64,000 nt of DNA from Nectonema munidae (taxonomy: Eukaryota; Nematomorpha; Nectonematoida; Nectonematidae): NCBI GenBank assembly GCA_030549495.1, contig JAUIRK010000003.1, forward strand, positions 62,001-126,000. Reading direction: 5' to 3'. Shown here piece by piece: positions 12,194-24,800 of the stretch. The notes below the pieces were generated by a model. That model was not told where the DNA came from, ran no database searches, and was given only the letters and a program-made list of their open reading frames with translations. Made by a program: the position numbers and the translations under genes. Position 1 is the first letter of the stretch. Each line of letters begins with the position of its first letter.

Positions 12194-12884
12194 ACATAGT
12201 GTTCATCATCGATACAATAGAAATGTAAGAAAAAACAAAACTTTTGATAAAAAATAATTTTCCGAATAATATAACTAAATTATATTTTTTCTGAATAAAG
12301 GATTCAAGATCTATGTAAGTTAAGTTTTGTTTGATTTTATCATTTAATTGAGCATTACATTATGGTTTTGGTTTATGTAGATCCTAAATTTAGGTATATA
12401 CACCGTTTACTCGCAATAAATGTAATAAATTTTTGTATTATTTTTAGAATTGAAAGTAAAACTAAAAACTTTTTATTTAAAATAGAAATGCTAAAAAGAA
12501 ATAAGCTTCATGATGTTGATTATACTGATCTTCTGAATCAGTATTTGGATTTGCAAAACGAATTACTAGATCTTGATGAAACCGAAAGAAAAGTTTCCAC
12601 CGGTTTTATTTTAAATAAATTTAACTATTTTTATTTTATAATATTACTTTATAGATGTTGATCTCAGAAATAAATATAATTTTACCAAAGTTAATTCTAA
12701 GAAAAGATTGAAAAAAAGAGAAGAAATTTCCAGAAGTCAAACCGCAAAGGCTAAAATTAACCATAAAGATGTTGAAGTTACTCGTGTCATTAATAATCGA
12801 AGGAAAAGTAATTTGAATCACCGTCAACAAATTGTTCTTACCATTAGTGTTAGTTTTTTTACATTACTATTTTTTAATTTTTAA
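12194..12884 (+). CDS. Candidate small spliced gene with C-terminal membrane anchor
   Basis: Two segments join in frame across a 52-bp intron: 12448-12602 (acceptor TTTTTAG, donor G^GTTTTA) and 12655-12884 (acceptor TTTATAG), ending in a stop. Two possible micro-exons upstream also keep phase (12194-12224, donor GTAAGA; 12301-12314, donor GTAAGT). The product is charged and helical (LLNQYLDLQNELLDLDETE), then very basic (KKRLKKREE), and ends in a 19-residue hydrophobic segment, as in tail-anchored membrane proteins. AATAAA lies at 13032. The family is not recognised and the 5' part is unknown. It could also be a transposon relic. Confidence 0.4.
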
Positions 12885-12889
12885 AACTA

Positions 12890-13400
12890 TCCATACTAGA
12901 CAGATCTGATTATATTCTGGTTTTTTAGTGTCTCTTTACTTAAAATGTAATATATGTTATTTAAATATTTTACTCAAAAGTACTTGAAAATCTAGGAGAG
13001 CTCCCCTCTCCATATGTATATGTAAATTTGGAATAAAAAGTGTAGCAAAGCATTATTACATTGCTATTTAAGTGTAAAATATCTCTATTAAAATTTTATT
13101 GATGATTTATTTAGACGAATAAATTGTACGCCAGTATCGGACCGCTCTTCCTTCTCCCCTCTTGGTTAGCCACTGTTTTTATCCGGGTCTGAAAATCAAT
13201 GTGTTTAACACTTATTTGGTACACATTATTCACAATGAAACCGTGCAGTTACTCAATTTGCTCTTTATTTTTGAATAAGACACATTGAATTTCATGTTTT
13301 ATTTGCTATATCAATGTAAAATAATAGTATGTTTCAAAAAATGTGGGTTCATAAGATTCCTATTAGAACAGCTGCGGTTATTTGCTCTAATTTAGAACAA
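12890..13400. other. Non-coding AT-rich interval
   Basis: Apart from the AATAAA at 13032-13037, which would serve the preceding candidate gene, I see no coding, repeat or RNA signal here. Confidence 0.4.
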
Positions 13401-13407
13401 TACCATT

Positions 13408-13626
13408 GGGTTATCGAAACCCAGTATCCAACCAACCTTACTCACACTCTCTGTTGTATATGGCATGAGGCATGATCCAACAAACATTAGGCCATTGATT
13501 TTAAAAGGGTTAGGTACCGTGTGGTGCCTTCATCTAGAAGGCACAATTGCGCCTCTTGTATCGAACTATGAGGAAAGTAGGCTTGATTCTTGACCGATAC
13601 CCAGTATCTAACCAACCTTACTTGCG
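13408..13626 (-). repeat. SINE copies (two fragments), tRNA-derived family
   Basis: The segment 13508-13626 matches the dispersed SINE described at 14576-14729, in reverse orientation, but lacks about 35 internal bases covering the B box. A second, shorter fragment with the head of the family (ATCGAAACCCAGTATCCAAC) lies at 13408-13449. Confidence 0.75.
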
Positions 13627-13767
13627 CCCTTAAAGCTTGTTCCTTAAGGACTGCTGCAGATATAGCACTAATTCATCTAAATAGCTCTTGAAGCTGAAAC
13701 CTCTTTAAAATGTGTAGGCTTCCTTTTCCTTCACAGAAAATAAAATGATTAATCACTCTGCTTATGA

Positions 13768-13830
13768 CAGGGAGTCCGGGGCCTTTTAGCATCTCGGCAG
13801 GGGGCGCACGTGCGTAAACGTTGGGAAACA
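13768..13830. repeat. hAT-type element terminus
   Basis: Read on the minus strand from 13830 the sequence starts CAGTGTTTCCCAACGTTTAC and is GC-rich, the form of many hAT terminal repeats (CAGTGNTTCCCAA). The opposite end was not found, so this is a fragment or a divergent MITE. Confidence 0.45.
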
Positions 13831-14219
13831 CTGATTTATAACTAAAGTTAAAAGTATGGTGACATGTACCATCTTTCAAGGTCGTTGTGAATTACGATTT
13901 TAAATGTTCATTGAAAGATGTCCTGAATCCTAAACGCTTATGCCGTATGTTGCAACGCAAAATGTTTGACCTATTTTCTTCAACATAATTTATTAAAAGG
14001 TGTCTTTCTTACATTGTCTTCAAAAAGATTTTAAAATTATTGTCTATGACGTTTTTATCGAAGCAGAAACAAAAGCATCCAAAAACTAAATTAATTTTTC
14101 AAAAGTATTTGGTTTTAAGTTTTTTTCCAAAAACTTTCTCTGAGCTTTGTTCCTATACTAGGTATTTGTGTAATAAAAAAGTATTTGTAGTATTTGTGTA
14201 AATAAAACTCTTCAATTTT

Positions 14220-14299
14220 ATTGAGAATGGCGGCAATAACCCCGACTACTTTTCAAAACGTTCGACTCTTCCGACTCCAACTTCGACTCCCCAGCCCTG
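14220..14299. repeat. hAT-type MITE terminus (CAGGGCTGG family)
   Basis: Reverse complement of the end at 14299 begins CAGGGCTGGGGAGTCGAAG and continues with repeated GACTC/GAGTC words. A related end is present at 34037 (CAGGGCTGGAGAGTGGAAG), showing the family is repeated in the window. The partner end was not recognised. Confidence 0.45.
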
Positions 14300-14575
14300 T
14301 ATTCTATAATTACTTTGTTCAGTGCTTGCGCTCAGTTGATTTTTTTTTATCATTATACAAATTTTAAATACCATTTTAAAGTCTTCCTTAGCGATCACCC
14401 TTTTCTTCAAATGGAAAATCTCGATGATAACTTGCATATCTTATTGCTTACTATATTATTGGTATTTTTCTAGAGAATGTTTTTCAATAGTTCTATACAC
14501 GTAAACAGCTATTAGAAATTCGAACATTCATTAAGTTTTATATGATACTTAAATTTATGGGTTCTTATTCTGTAG

Positions 14576-14729
14576 CGGTGAGTAAGTAGTGAGTAAGGTT
14601 GGTTGATACTAGGTTTCGATAACTCAAGGTCTTGGGTTCGATCCCGGATCAAGCCTACTTTCTCATAGTCGATACAAGCGGCGCAATTATGCCTTCTCGA
14701 TGAAAACACCCCACGGTACCTTTACCTTT
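14576..14729 (+). repeat. tRNA-derived SINE, most complete plus-strand copy
   Basis: The head GTGAGTAAGGTTGGTTG is followed about 40 bases later by GGTTCGATCCC (14635-14645), an exact match to the RNA polymerase III B-box consensus GGTTCGANNCC. After it come a family-specific body (CAAGCGGCGCAATT...) and a short CTTTACCTTT tail. Copies at 13408-13626, 23639-23785, 38707-38855, 55402-55495 and, more diverged, 60080-60222 share this order. The A box is weak, so the parent tRNA is not clear. Confidence 0.75.
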
Positions 14730-15310
14730 ATTAAAATATTTAATTTCAAAAAGAGTATGAAGTGCATATGCCCAGAGTACAATATACACAATTTTTTGGA
14801 AAAAGTAAAATAGCTACCACATTATTTGAGAATTCCTTTATTGCAATTGTCAGTTTTAACATGTGTTCATCAGGTTCAAATTCATAACAATAAGAATTTT
14901 GTTTTTGTTGTCATATGAGTAGAGAAGAGAGTGTAGCATCATTTTTTGGCGTTCAGTTTGGATTTACCTTACTATACGCAAAATTTAAAATATATTTTTA
15001 TAATTGAAGAAAATAGATTTTTTTACAATATTTTTTAAAAAATAGAGATTTTTACTAAAATTGTAACCCCGAAGTCGGTTATCGGGTTGAAGTGCCAAAA
15101 TAGGTATAATCCCGCAAAAATCGGGGTAGTTAGGATGCATGAGTTCGAATAAATTGTTCTTCTTCTTCTTCATCTTATTCCCTTAATTCGGGGTCGATGG
15201 CTTTGATCCGTTCTCTCTAAAGCTTTCTGTCTAGCATCGCTTTCTGTCTGTAGCATCGCTTTCTTTCAAACCAAATTTTTTCATACTTTCTTCCAAATCA
15301 TCTCCCCATC

Positions 15311-16327
15311 TCATTCTTTGCCCTCCTCGTGTCCATACCATCTAATTTTGTTCTTTTCGGTTACATCTATCACACTCGTTATTAATTTTGTTCTTCGTCT
15401 TATTTCTTTATTCCTGATTCTATCTCTTCTTGTTACATTTAACATCATTCTCAGCATTTTTATTTCAGACACTTCCAACTTGTTCTTTTCTTTCTTTTTC
15501 AGACACCAACATTCTGAACCGTAAGTCATGACTGGTCTCACTATGGCTAAATACACTTTGGCCTTCAGTTTCATTGGCAGCTTTTTATCGTTTGAAACAG
15601 TCTTAACTTCTTTCCATTTTGCCCAACTTGCATTCAACCTCGATTGTACATCCTTACTACAACCTCCTTCCTTGTCAATAACTGACCCTAAATACTTGAA
15701 CTCTCGCACTTGTTTCAATTCGATCCCATGCTCATCTTTTATGCTTATCACAGCGTTTTCATTCCTACAGACTTTCATCACTTCAGTCTTACGTGAATTC
15801 AATCTCAGGCCTTTTCCTTCAAGACATTCTTGCCACATAAACAGTCTTTCTTGCATTTCCTTTTCACTGTCTGCTATTATTGCCAAATCATCAGCGAACA
15901 AAAATTCCCAAAGGTCATCTTTTCTCGAGGATTCATCTATAACAATTGCAAAAGTTAATGGACTAAGTGTCGAACCTTGGTGTAAGCCTACATTTATATC
16001 AAACTCCTGTGAGCATCCATTCATTGTTCTAATCGAAGTCTTAGAGTTCCTGTATGTTTCCTGAATTAACCTTACAAGCTTTTCACTAACACCTTTTTCT
16101 TTCAAGCTCCAGTATACGATAACTCTTGGAACTCTGTCATATGCCTTCTCTAAGTCTACAAAGCTACAAAATAAAGGCAGATTTCCTTCTAGTATTTTTT
16201 CCATCAATTGTCTTACTATAAATATCGGATCCACTGTACTTTTACCATGCATGAAGCCAAACTGATTCGAGTCTATAATTACTTGATTTCTAACGCGCCT
16301 ACTCAAGATTCTCTCTAGAAGTTTCAC
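15311..16327 (-). pseudogene. RTE reverse transcriptase, 338-codon open frame
   Basis: The minus-strand frame covers most of an RT domain: NQFGFMHGKST, FVDLEKAYDRVPR (first Asp), VGLHQGSTLSPLTFAIVID (the QGS palm motif), EFLFADDLAII (FADD box), EFKYLGSVI, then VRPVMTYGSECWCLKKKE and KIRWYGHE. The upstream finger region is frameshifted at about 16327-16400, and the C-terminal tail is cut after WYGHEEGKE. The plus-strand frames over this stretch are antisense shadows. Confidence 0.85.
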
Positions 16328-16825
16328 CCATGTTCTAGCAATTTAATTCCCCGGTAATTTTCGCAATTCAACACATCTCTTTTATTCTTGTAAATCGGAA
16401 TAATTAAGCTTTTAGTCCATTCTTCCGGCATTCTTTCTTACTTTCAAATGAATTCCAGCAATCTAGTCGTCATCTTCAAACATTTTTCTCCGCCTGCTTT
16501 TATCATATCTATACTAACTTCACTGATTCCTATTGCTTTGTTTTTTTTCATTTCTTTCATTGCTTCAAATACTTCTCTTTCTTCCAAAACAAACTCAGGA
16601 CCCTCAACTATTTCTCCCTTATCTGTGTGTTCATGGTTATTTTCAACATTTAGTAGCTCCTCAAAGTGCTCTTTCCATCTGTTCTCAATTTCCTCATCCT
16701 TGAATAAAATTTTTCCTTCTCAGTTTTTTATAATGTCCATATTTACAGTTTCTTGAATATCTCTTTGCCTAGACTTTGCAATTTTGAAAATTTGCTTGCC
16801 CTCATCTTTATTCCCCACTGATTTG

Positions 16826-17750
16826 TTAATTTTTTTCTGTTTCATTTGCTTTCAATTCAGAGATAGTCCTTTTTGGTTCTCTCTTCTTAATTCTATATAT
16901 CTGTTTATCCTCTTCTGACTTACTTTTTTGCCATTTCTTGAAAGCTAACTTTTTATCTTTCAATACTTCTCTAACCTCCTCCTTCCACCACCATGTTTCT
17001 TTTTGAGTTTTCTTAGCTTTTTTTGGTTTACCCAGCACCTTCTTACTTGCAACCAACAAACTGTTTTTGAGGTGACTCCACATTTCTTCAATATCTTCAT
17101 CTATTTGTTTTTCCATTAAACTTTTCTCAACTATTTTCTCGTATCTTTCCTGATTTTTTTATCTTCGCGTAGCCATGCCTTAAATCTACCTATCTTCATA
17201 ACTTTTCGTTTTTTCTCTTTAGTGATAAACATATCATTTATAACAATTCTATGTTGTGATACAATGTCACTTCCAGGGATAATTTTGCAATTCTTGACAC
17301 ATTTTCTTTTTCCCTGTTTGACCACGAAGAAGTCTATTTGACTTTTTTTTGCCCCCACTGCTATATGTTATCAAATGACTATTCTTCTTTTTAAAATTTG
17401 TGTTACATATGGTCAACTCGTTTCTTTGTGCCAAGTCTGATATCCTTTCGCCTTCTTCGTTTCTATTACCAAAACCGTGTCCACCATGAACTCCATCGTA
17501 CCCATCACTATCCTTGCCGATTTGACCGTTAAAGTCACCTGCCAAAATAACTGTTTCAATGTCAGGAATTTCTGATAGTAAACTATCTAACCAATTTGAG
17601 GCGCATATATTTACAAAACTGTTATAATTTCATCAATGCCTTTCAGCTTCAATAAAATTATTCTGTCACCTGCTCTTCTTACTTCAATTACCCTTTTATT
17701 CCATTATTCACTCATAATCACACCTACACCGTTCCTTCTGTTGGTCAATC
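16826..17750 (-). pseudogene. RTE endonuclease and linker, frameshifted
   Basis: Frames 17545-17267, 17358-17131 and 17116-16826 together encode the apurinic-type endonuclease: MAGDFNGQIGKDSDGYDGVH with HGFGNRNEEGERI (the GDFN catalytic block), LTICNTNF, HLITYSSGG, then after a frameshift SQIDFFVVKQG and IVSQHRIVI (the SDH-equivalent block reads SQH). A linker with ETWWWKEEVREVL follows. A frameshift near 17350 and other breaks make it a pseudogene. Confidence 0.8.
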
Positions 17751-17777
17751 CGCTATATACAATTTCGAATAAATTGT

Positions 17778-18534
17778 AAAACAACTATAATGCCAAGATT
17801 CAAATATGCAGAATTGTTTAGAGAAATTTTGTAAGGGCTGCATGTGATTCTGATAGTTTAAAGTTTTCAATCATATTAAAAATTTTAAGATTTCTTTATT
17901 TTGGATTGATTAAAATCGAAAAATAAAGCGGATACTTTTCTCGAGTGTAATTTCTTGAGAATTCAAAAAAATCCTTGAAGTTTCGAGAAATGAGACTCGG
18001 GATATCTCGAGAAAGAAAATCTAGTTACTTAAATATGTATACATTGTTTAAGTTTAATGAATTTTCATAAAGATGCACTAAAGCTATTTTCAAACACAGA
18101 CATCAAATCAATTCCAACTGCTGAGTTAGAGGCATAATCAGTTAAGTTTTCCTGATTCCCCACCTCTTCTAACGAGACGAGCGCGTTCAGTGCTTCGCTT
18201 ACAGAGATTGGCCTTTCTTTTGCTACGTATTCTAAAATGAGCTCACACAGATATTTTACCCTTTGAACTCGTAAAGAAGTGTTCTATCCCCATTGAACGC
18301 GTGTAACGTGCTCTTGAAGGTAACAACACCCCGAGTTCTACTAAGTAGACCTTGACTTGCATTTTGAATACATTGAATGCATTTAATTGTGTCGAAAATA
18401 GCGAGACTTGTAATAGAAGTCCATATAGTTTTGAGGAGGACACTGAAATTTCATCATCATCGCCTAAAACTATGTTTCTTCTAACCGAAAACATTTTGAT
18501 TTAAATTTTGTAAACTTTTTTATTAAAATTTTAG
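17778..18534 (-). other. Unresolved region upstream of the zinc-finger gene; minus-strand open frames
   Basis: Two minus-strand frames are open: 18494-18243 (83 codons) and, in another frame, about 18285-18083 (VKYLCELILEYVAKERPISV... ending SFSASL then stop). The second has protein-like composition and could be a terminal exon after an acceptor GGGATAG near 18286. Neither is recognised. The missing N-terminal exon of the plus-strand ZFC3H1-like gene may also lie here or further upstream; no start in correct phase was found. Confidence 0.25.
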
Positions 18535-18858
18535 AGTGATGATGAAGAGCCAACGTTTGCTGTTTCTCTCGACAAAGTTCCACTTCCCAGTGAAAAGTGC
18601 TCTGCAATAATTTGCAAGAGGAAATCCAGCCAAGATGTGGACCAAGAAGATGAGGACAGCGAGCTGATGCTGTTGAGGAGAATTGCATTGGAGTCGAGAC
18701 AGCCTCGCTCCTCACTTCCCAACATTCTTCCTCCACCCCCACCCCCACTCCCCTTCTTCCTTACCCCTCTTTCGTTAGCATCTGTGGCGCAAGTTTCGAA
18801 TGGCGCTTTAGAATCCACCCTTTCACACAACCTACCTTTTTCCTTTTCCCATCCTCAG
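18535..18858 (+). CDS. ZFC3H1: ZFC3H1-like gene, first recognised exon
   Basis: Acceptor AAAATTTTAG ends at 18534; donor CCTCAG^GTTCC at 18858. The 324 nt are exactly 108 codons. It encodes SDDEEPTFAVSLDKVPLP, an acidic DQEDEDSELMLLRRIALES segment and PPPPPPLPFF. The frame stays open past the donor to 18914, but the next exon only fits phase 0 from this site. Confidence 0.65.
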
Positions 18859-21800
18859 GTTCCAGCCCACAATAATTTTGTCAAAGTTTTTTGCCAAACT
18901 CTACCGAAACAGTAATTATACTTACTCTTTTCATTTTCTCATACTTTTTGCGTAAAAGAACGTTTCAACCGAGGCCTATTTAAAACAACGGACATTTCAA
19001 GCGGTCAACACACGTCTTAGTGAATTAGCTAGTGAGTTACAGTCAAACCTGTTATAACCACCACCTCCATAAAGATCCTTTTTGATACTTTTTTTGAGTC
19101 ACATGTAGGCTCTCTGATTCTCTGTTGTTCACTAACACTATCATCCAAACAATAATGTTCTTAAGAGCTAAATAATAATTTTTGAGTGGCAAAATAAAGT
19201 AACTACCACTACGAAGACAGCTGTTGATCGTGGGCCAATATTTTCGGATCTCTTTCCTCACGATTTGATTCACATAAATTGATTATATAAAGATCATGTC
19301 TTTAGACTCGATATGCGCCAATCAGATTTTTACGTATGTGTACTTGGACATTTAATGAGAAACGAAAATGTCAAATAATTGAATTACTTTACTTTTACAC
19401 ACATTCTTAAACATTAATTAAGTGATGCAATCATTTATTTTGTTAGTGAGATCACTTGAGTATTCAATTTATCATTAGAAAGTCTTGTTTTTGAAGGAAG
19501 TAATTGCACATGTTATTTTTTATTCAGTGCTGTTTGGCTCAGTTGTCATTATGATCAACCTCTTCTTTGCTTTTTCCTCTTGTTGCATTGGTCTTGAAAC
19601 CAATCTCAATTTTTATTTAATAGAATTTAGATTCCTTTTTAATCAAAAACTGTTCACGCCGCTTTGCTTCGCTCTACTATTTTTTCATTAGAACTGGAGC
19701 AGTACTGTGATTTCATGGTGGCATCTTTAACACTTTTATGCACAGACCTTCTTAAGTGTCAAACATTCATTTTTACTTTAAGATTTCAGTATTCGGTTTC
19801 CGCATCATCAGAAGCAGTCTCCAATCTTGCCGCAGAGATTGCGTCGCCTACTCCATTTTTCATGCCTCCCAATTTGCCAAACCTTTCCAATGTTTCCTTA
19901 CCCATTTGCCAGAAGTCAGTAGCGCCTCGGAATAACAACATCATCATCTCAAGTTCGCCACCGAGCACTTCCAATCTCTCTCGCCTTTCTCCATTGTCTT
20001 CAATGGCGACTTCGAATCCAATCAACACAACATGCACGAACCCTCTTATCCTGCCTACTCCGAAAACCTCAGGGTGCGAATCGGCATTGTCCGTACCTTA
20101 TGTGAGTGCCAAGAGTGGTTCTGGCAAGGGCCATGGCGTGCAAAAAGGCTATCCACAGCTTACATCAGCAACGGCAGGAGGACAACGAGAAGCAAAGAAC
20201 GTTCGCAAGAATAAGACTTCTTCGCTCTCAAAAGAGAATAAGAGTGCGGCTGCTCTTTCCTTGAGTCAAGTCGCGAATTCATTTCCCGATAAGCACAAAA
20301 CGTTCATCATTCAGGTTGAGCGTGATGACAGCGATGCCTCTCCTGCTTCGTCTTCGAACTCTCGCTCTGCATCGCCCACCTTCGCCCGCCATTCCAAGGA
20401 AAGTGCTCTGCCTCCTGCAAAGAGTTGCGAAAAGCGGAAAGAGAATCCAATGGCAAAGGGAGTGGCGCCCTCTAAAGACTCTCACCACCACAAAGTGCTT
20501 CTCATCAAACGCAATAAATATGAAAGAGCTTTTGTCTACTTCAAGTCCTCGATCCTGCAGAACCGAAAACTGCACAAAACACTGCAGCAACAAATCACTC
20601 TCAAAAACAAATCTGCCACGGCAGTCACCGCCAAAATTTTGCGTCACAAAAGAATTCTCGCTACGTGTGAGAGAGAGACTTTGAAAACGCAGAATGAAAT
20701 GAAAGTTCTCGCCAAAAAGATTAAGCAGTTGGATTCGGAATACAGCGAGGATCAGAGTCTTTTGCAGCGCGTTGAGAAGAAGGTTCTATTGATTCGGCAG
20801 AATCTGGATTCGTGCAACAAAGAACGCCTCTTGATTCCACTTCAGAATAGGTCGTCTTTGTTGGCCAATATTTTGGCGGCCTTCAAAAAACTCCTATCCC
20901 TAGCAAAAGATTCCCCCTCTTCCCTTGCTTGTGATGTGGGCACTTGGCCCAAAACCCCTTTAAATGATGCTGACTGTTTTCCCGATTTGCCCATCTTTGA
21001 CGATCTCTCTCTTTACAAGTCGTTTTCATTGGGGTGTAGCCTTCATAATTACTCCATTGGGGTCTCGCCTGCTCTTAGCGATGCAATTCCTCCTATGTCC
21101 ACGATCACAGAAAAGAACAATGAAATGCGGAGTCTCGTTTACACCCACTACCAAAGTCCTTTGCACGTGTTCAAATCGTACCGCCTATCTCCCCACTTTG
21201 CTCTTAGCTGTAGCTCAGTCTTGGATGACAAGTTCACGCAAAAAGTGAATCCATTCATCCAAGTTTGTCCTTGGGATTTGATGGGGTTTTGTCGAGAACC
21301 AAATTGCTCGAAAGGTCAGCACTTATCAAAAATGAGCCTAGAAGAACAACTCCTGGACTTCATGTTGTACGCCTCTGATTTTTCGAGCCTTCTCTCCTTC
21401 CTCGAAGATAAAAATGTTCTTACTCTGTCTTCTGAAGAGGAAGTAGTCAAGAGTGTTGTGGATGCAGTGAAAGCTTCTTTGAAAGAGAAACCTCACAGTA
21501 TCACTCTCAAAAAAAGAAGAGGAAATTGTCACGATGTTTCTATTTTACGAGATTCTCTTAACAAAGCGTTGATTCATTGCACCAATAAAAGCACCCTATC
21601 CACGATTTTCCATTCAGAATCCTACAATAAAAGGACGGAACGTGCCGATAAACACGTTATTGACACTTGTAGATATTTTAACGATGTTGGAATTTCCAAC
21701 GCATTTCATTTTGGCGACAGTTTTGCGGGTTCTACTCTCGGTAAAGGCCTTCCCTCAAAACTGATCGACACTCTCTACAATTTTCTGTCTTGCCCGGACT

Positions 21801-24800
21801 TTTCGCTCTGTCTCTCGGACAACTGCGTAATCGATACATTTCATGACCTTTTTGAAGTCGCATTGTGCAAGAAGGAGTCTCCGATCCAAGTCTTTGTTTT
21901 GTACACCGAATGGCTCTGCCAAGTCCTGATGGTGATGACTTCGGACATCTTGTTTCATCATTCGTGCAACGTCAACATATCTACTAGCACAAGTACGCCT
22001 CTCATTCTGAATTCGGGGCGGAAAAAGATTCTGAGCCGACTCTCGAATAAGTTCCTTGAAATCGCACCCATACTTTATTCTCTAAAAAATGGAGGCATGG
22101 ATGAAGCAAGGATATTCCCTCAAATTGGAAAAAATCTTTTCAAATTCTACCTAGCTCTTCTGCTATCGAATATGGAGCGAGAGGATTACTCCGACGTTCT
22201 TCACTCCTCCGTTTCTCTCTCCCTTCTCAGCGACGAAGAGTTCTACTTCTTGCAATTCTGTCTGCTCCATCACTTCATTTTCGGCTGCCTTCCCTTGAAC
22301 AAGGCCGTCTTTCCTGATGCACCCGAGCCGTCTTCTTTCTCCGTCATAGACTTTTCTTGCGCCCTCGCCAAAAAGCGTCTTCGAGAAAATGGCAAGCAAG
22401 GGATGGTAGAGATGTTTTCTCGCATCTTCTGCAATGTCTCCCTGAGGTCTGGCTGTCGCTGTCTTTGCATCGATGGAAACTCTTTTCCATCTCAACTCGA
22501 CCTCCATCACTTTCTCAATATCTGCGCTCTCTGCAACCACAAACAATTTCTCTCCCTTTTCGCAAACTTCTTCGCCTTCAAACTTCAAGTGTTTGAGTAA
22601 GGATTTGTGCTTTTATTCATATCCCTTTTTCACTTTGATCCACCTCTCCAAGATCTTTAAGAAGGTTTCTGTTTTTCAAAACTGTATAATTAATTTTAAT
22701 TAAGTACATTTGAATAACTTTTTTTATTAAAATACTTTTTTCCCGTAAGTTTGAAAAATGGCATCGCAAACTTGAACGCAAAAAAATAAGAAACCCCTTG
22801 ATCCATTTCAAACAAATTATATGTTTCGAATCAGCTCGATAAAATACCGTTTTAAGGATTTGTTCAGAGGGGCGATTTCGTAGAACACCTTCATGGATAA
22901 ATACTCCTTTTATTTTTTTACCTTTATCGATAGACTTCTTTTAAAAATGAACTTTTAGCAGGGACTTGGACGAACACCAAATATCGATCACTCTATTTAT
23001 ATTCTTTTCTATAAAACTCCTATCCAACCAGCGATTTTGAAGAACCCTTATAGGCTACATACCCCTAAAAAAGTATGGATAAATATTTCTATACTTTATA
23101 TACCATTGTCGTCTATAAAAATTAGCTGGAAGCAGAGATTTCTCGAAAGATCGCCAGACTGTCAAAGCAACATTTGGGTTTTAAATGCTATTTTTCTCTC
23201 AATTTCGTGATTATTTTCTAAAGCGAGTGCTCTTTATTTTTTTTAATTATACATTTAAAACAGCAGGACGGGGCTGTCATACGATGCATTGCAAAATGGA
23301 AGCGAGGAATATGACAGCAGAATTTGACAAACCTTCTTTAAAAAGAATATTTCCACTGTACGTGTCTTTTTCATCCCCCTAGCAAACTGAAAACAACGGC
23401 TTATGTGGTGAAGATGCAAGCATTGCATTTCTTGTGAGTGAAGAATTATGTGTGTAATGTATGTGCATAGAGTTGCTCTTCAATATCATCGAGTTATTAA
23501 CGTGTAAAAGGGAGCAGAGTGGGTGTCCTGTAAAGTCTACCTGCGTAGTTGGAAACGCTTGATACGTTGAAGTAAGAAGTGAGTGTATTTATATTGAAAA
23601 TAATTGCAAGTATTGTAGGATATAGATGTGTATCTGCAAAGGTAAAGGTACCGTGGAGTGTTTTCATGGAGAAGGCACAATTGCACCGCTTGTATCGAAC
23701 TATGAGAAATTAGGCTTGATGCGGGATCGAATCCAAGACCTTGAGTTATCGAAACCCAGTACCCAAACAACCTTACTCACGCCCCACTGTATTAGCCTCA
23801 GTTTAACATTCTCACCTCATTTTTCCATATTGTAAAAAGACGGTCTTTTGCATATACTTCTTGAAAAAATACTCATTATAACGGATATTCAATCAGATAA
23901 TTGATTATATAATATAAAACAACTTGTGAATAGATCCTCAGCACAAGCATAGGTTTGAGAGAGGAATATCAATCAAAGGTTTTCCATACACCAAAAATCA
24001 TTATTGCTACTTTTTAAGGTAGGATTTTAGCTTTGTGACTTCGTTGTTTTTTCCCTTCCAATAAAGCAACGCGTTGTCCATTCGTTATAAATAAACTGGC
24101 AAACATTCTTCTCGTTGATCAGGTGGGTGGCAAGATAAATGCAAGCAAGGCATCTAGGCTCCAGAATTCCATCCAGCATTTCTTCTATTTGTTATTCTAC
24201 TTCACCCTTAATGTTTTGTATTTTTTTCGAATTCTTGTTGGTTGGTTATTTATCGGGAAAGAAGAAACATTTATTTAATAATAATTTAGTTACAAATTTT
24301 AACTTTTTCAAACTCCTCTCTCTTTGTACTTTCTTTGGAGTTTTGAGATGGCAGATTTAAGATTCAAGCGGATGCAAATGTGAAGGCAGTATGTAATTGA
24401 GTGAGACGAGTCATGGGTAGGCAAGAGAGCAAGCAAATCAATGGAAAGCTAAAAAGCCTGTTAGCCGTAGTATACATTCCATGGTTGTAAAATATTGAGA
24501 AAAACATAAGGTTTAAAAAGAAAAAGAAAAAAAATAGATATATATATTAGTGTCCCATAAATCAAAAAATAATTTTGTTTGACACTTATTTGAGTTTAGT
24601 GACATATTGAATAATAAAACATTTGACATAAAAATGTTATTATATCTGTAATTTTATTACATGTAGAAAATTTTTAATGATTTGTTCTTATTAAATTTTC
24701 CCTTTTTTCGTTTAATTTTTTTACTTTTGTTTTTCCCAAAATTATTTTTGTTTTATTTATAATTTTGCAGGTAAAGGATCTTATTTCATCATTTCTCATA

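Larger units (their letters stand above)
15158..17763 (-). mobile_element. RTE-like LINE, copy B, 2.6 kb, perfect 14-bp TSD
   Basis: The copy is bounded by TTCGAATAAATTGT at 15144-15157 and again at 17764-17777, a perfect 14-bp direct repeat. On the minus strand it begins inside the endonuclease (NRRNGVGVIMSE near 17740), so it is 5'-truncated. It runs through endonuclease, linker and reverse transcriptase and ends with a GAAGAAGAA-type tail next to the left TSD. It is the best-preserved RTE reading frame in the window but still carries several frameshifts. Confidence 0.9.

Noticed and set aside
14635-14645. tRNA gene suggested by GGTTCGATCCC
   Set aside because: No cloverleaf or acceptor stem fits around it, and the same unit is dispersed six times with a non-tRNA body, so it is a SINE.
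15528-16064. 178-codon plus-strand open frame
   Set aside because: Exactly antisense to the conserved RTE reverse transcriptase motifs; serine/phenylalanine-rich composition typical of a reverse-complement shadow.
19038-19075. Pogo/Tigger-like terminus TACAGTCAAACCTGTTATAA in an intron
   Set aside because: It looks like a pogo end, but I found no inverted partner within the intron, so no element is claimed.
22163-22588. 141-codon minus-strand open frame
   Set aside because: Antisense to the large ZFC3H1-like exon, which has domains, splice phases and a longer frame.
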